Source of the DNA: Rhizomys pruinosus
Lineage: Eukaryota > Chordata > Mammalia > Rodentia > Spalacidae
Direction: 5' to 3'
Assembly (NCBI GenBank): GCA_009823505.1
Contig: VZQC01006589.1
Location: 2,687,409 to 2,751,408, forward strand
DNA length: 64,000 nt
This document shows, piece by piece, positions 62,088-64,000 of this stretch. The notes beneath the pieces are model-generated. The model searched no databases. It saw only the letters and a list, made by a program, of their open reading frames with translations, and was not told where the DNA came from. The translations under genes were made by a program, and so were the position numbers. Positions within the stretch are counted from its first letter, which is position 1; every line of letters begins with the position of its first letter.

Positions 62088-62274
62088 CAGTCTACTCATT
62101 CTTAAGTGAAGCATTTTATGTCATTATGTATGTTTTATTTTCTATTTATCACTTATTAATAAAATCCAATTGATTTAAATATACACAATAAAAATTAAGT
62201 GGCGAGAAATTGAGGGAAACACCTGATATTGAGTTCTGGATTCCACATACACTGTGAACACATACATGCTGTTG

Positions 62275-62293
62275 CACACACACACACACCAAA

Positions 62294-62337
<44 letters not shown>
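62275..62337. repeat. (CA)n microsatellite, interrupted
   Basis: Two CA runs split by CCAAAAAGTA. Confidence 0.97.
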
Positions 62338-62366
62338 CTACAACAAAACAAAAAGAATTCAGCATT

Positions 62367-62495
62367 AGCCCAGAGTGGTGATAATCCCAGCACAAGGGAA
62401 GGCAGGAGGACTGATGTAAGTTCAGGCTCAACCTGGGTTGTATAATGAGTTCCAGAGCAGTCTAGTCTACAGAATAAGACCCTATCTCAAAAAAG
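62367..62495 (+). mobile_element. old B1 SINE
   Basis: GCCCAGAGTGGTGATAATCCCAGCACAAGG to ACCCTATCTCAAAAAAG. Confidence 0.75.
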
Positions 62496-62654
62496 AAAAC
62501 TTGACCTGTGACACATAGCAAGAAACAGGGTTAGACAGAGTCAAACTGCACCCAGAGGCCTTGCCTTGGCCAGCCCTCCAGTGAGTCTGATTCACATTGA
62601 GCCTACATGATCTTGCTTTACATTCCTACTTGATCATCACTGAATATGGGACAC

Positions 62655-62659
<5 letters not shown>

Positions 62660-62701
<42 letters not shown>

Positions 62702-62745
62702 GGCATGAGTGTGGGCCTCTACCACTGAGGCCAAATCCTCCTTTG
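62660..62745 (-). mobile_element. (CA)n with a possible antisense ID remnant
   Basis: CA run 62660-62699 followed by GGCATGAGTGTGGGCCTCTACCACTGAGGCC, faintly ID-like. Confidence 0.45.
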
Positions 62746-63204
62746 AAAGAGCTGACAGCTTCCAGCTTGGCACTGTATGTTTTCTTTCTGTAAAGTTCTC
62801 ATCTTTATCTGTGTAGAACTAACACAATTTGATAGCAGCCATATTTGTTCGTAATTCTTTCTCTTAGTGTAGTCCTCCTGTGATCTCTGTGAAAGCAGTG
62901 GTAAAAAAAAAAAAAAAAAAAAAAAAAAAGCTGACAGCTGACCAGAAACTGTGTGTAGACCACACCCTCTCGGGTAGGAGGCACATCCTGTTTGAAGACA
63001 GAGCTGGACTGCACATTTGTGTCTGCCACAAAGATTGGCGTTCTAGAGAACAAATGACAACTGAAGCCCTTAAACACAGCTGGCACAAAAAGATGAGTGT
63101 AAGTGCAATCACTAGACACCTTCCTTTGTTCAGCAGCATTGAGGAGACTCCTATCTTCATTTCCAGTGTTTTAAGTTTCATTCATTCATGGTTTCTTGGA
63201 AGTC
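62746..63204. other. unique sequence, poly-A inside, no gene seen
   Basis: Contains A28 at 62902-62929. A 110-aa plus-strand frame (62880-63212) reads through the poly-A as poly-Lys and shows no domain. Confidence 0.5.
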
Positions 63205-63330
63205 TCGTGTAACCCACATTGACCTCAAGCCCCCCTTATGTAGCTGAGGATGACCTTGAACATCTGATCCTCCTGCTTCCTGCTCCCCAGTGCTGGGATT
63301 ACACAGCCATGTGTCACCACATCTGGCCCA
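63205..63330 (-). mobile_element. old B1 SINE, antisense
   Basis: GTGTAACCCACATTGACCTC to GTCACCACATCTGGCCC. Confidence 0.78.
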
Positions 63331-64000
63331 ACCCTATCTTAAACCTTTATACTTTGCCCAGGCCTCAGAACACAATGCTCCCATCCCACAAAATCCAAAT
63401 GTGACCTCAAACCCCCATCTTGTCTCTTCCATGGCTTCTCTCCAGATCTTACTGCCTTAAGGGATAATCATTATATTCGTGTACTAAGTATTTGTTGAGC
63501 CTGTACAGGGTCTCTGGTGGCTGGGACTATAGGGTAAAAAGAACCCAAGCTTATTAGAGTCACATTTTTCTTCTGGAACTGTACTCTGCCCACTCCCTCC
63601 TGGGTCCAGTATACTGTGGCAGTCAGTGTATGCCACCTTGAACTTATAGAGTATGGACTATTTACCAACCCCCAAATCACTCTATATCCCTAGAAAGCAG
63701 AGATAGCAAGCAGCTTTTTGCTATGTGAATCGCAGTCTTCCCTCCCCAGTCACAGCACGTGATATATATTCAACAATATGAACTGAATGGAGCTTGAATT
63801 AAATGAAATAGGTTTATCCTGTGTTTGCTGGTTCACCTAATAAAAAACTAATAGCTTTGACTAAAAGGGAATTCTTTCACTTGAACTACTGAGCTAATTC
63901 AAATGTGCCATAAAAGGCCTTGGAGTATAATCCTGCATACAGATAGAAAGACTCTGCTAAGACAGCTTTCAAATCTGCTCTCTCAGCCATGACTGTGCAA
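63331..64000. other. unique sequence to the window end, no gene seen
   Basis: No recognised repeat; a 69-aa minus-strand frame (63471-63680) has no recognisable domain. Confidence 0.55.

Overview
This window is repeat-saturated, gene-free mammalian nuclear DNA from a muroid rodent. The rodent call rests on dozens of B1 (7SL-derived) and B2 (tRNA-derived) SINEs, plus ID-, B3- and B4-type SINEs, rodent-type L1 pieces, older MIR and L2 relics, and very abundant microsatellites. The young B1 copies share a right part (AGCTGGGGCTACAGGGAGAC) that differs from the mouse and hamster forms I know. Many B2 copies carry a 17-bp internal tandem duplication. I cannot name the species from sequence alone.

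I find no convincing protein-coding gene, tRNA, rRNA, CRISPR array or operon. Every longer open frame examined is either a translated SINE or microsatellite, or an isolated stop-poor stretch without recognisable domain or splice context. The window is best read as intergenic or deep intronic sequence.

Layout: 1-9.5 kb is dense B1/B2/B3 with an L1 3' end split by a B1. 9.5-12 kb holds LTR-like sequence carrying a 1.4-kb antisense L1 with clear target-site duplications (TSDs). 12-19.4 kb is mixed SINEs and a long unique block (16.3-17.6 kb). 19.4-22.4 kb holds the first assembly anomaly: about 1.43 kb is present twice in direct orientation around a single N, the second copy being riddled with indels. 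22.4-55 kb is ordinary SINE-rich DNA with MIR and L2 relics, two copies of one rodent dispersed repeat in the same orientation, and large simple repeats. 55.5-57.35 kb holds the second anomaly: a roughly 930-bp inverted repeat, essentially perfect, centred on a single N. 57.4-64 kb returns to nested SINEs and simple repeats.

No new biological system is evident. The items most worth a second look are the two one-N contig joins (direct overlap and fold-back palindrome), an AT-rich inverted repeat at the palindrome's edge, a 20-bp perfect hairpin in a B1 that looks like a template-switch mutation, a B2 joined to an L1 fragment inside one TSD, SINE pairs bracketed by a single TSD, and L1/B2 insertions that end prematurely in poly(A). 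All coordinates and alignments were made by eye, so repeat ends may be off by several bases.
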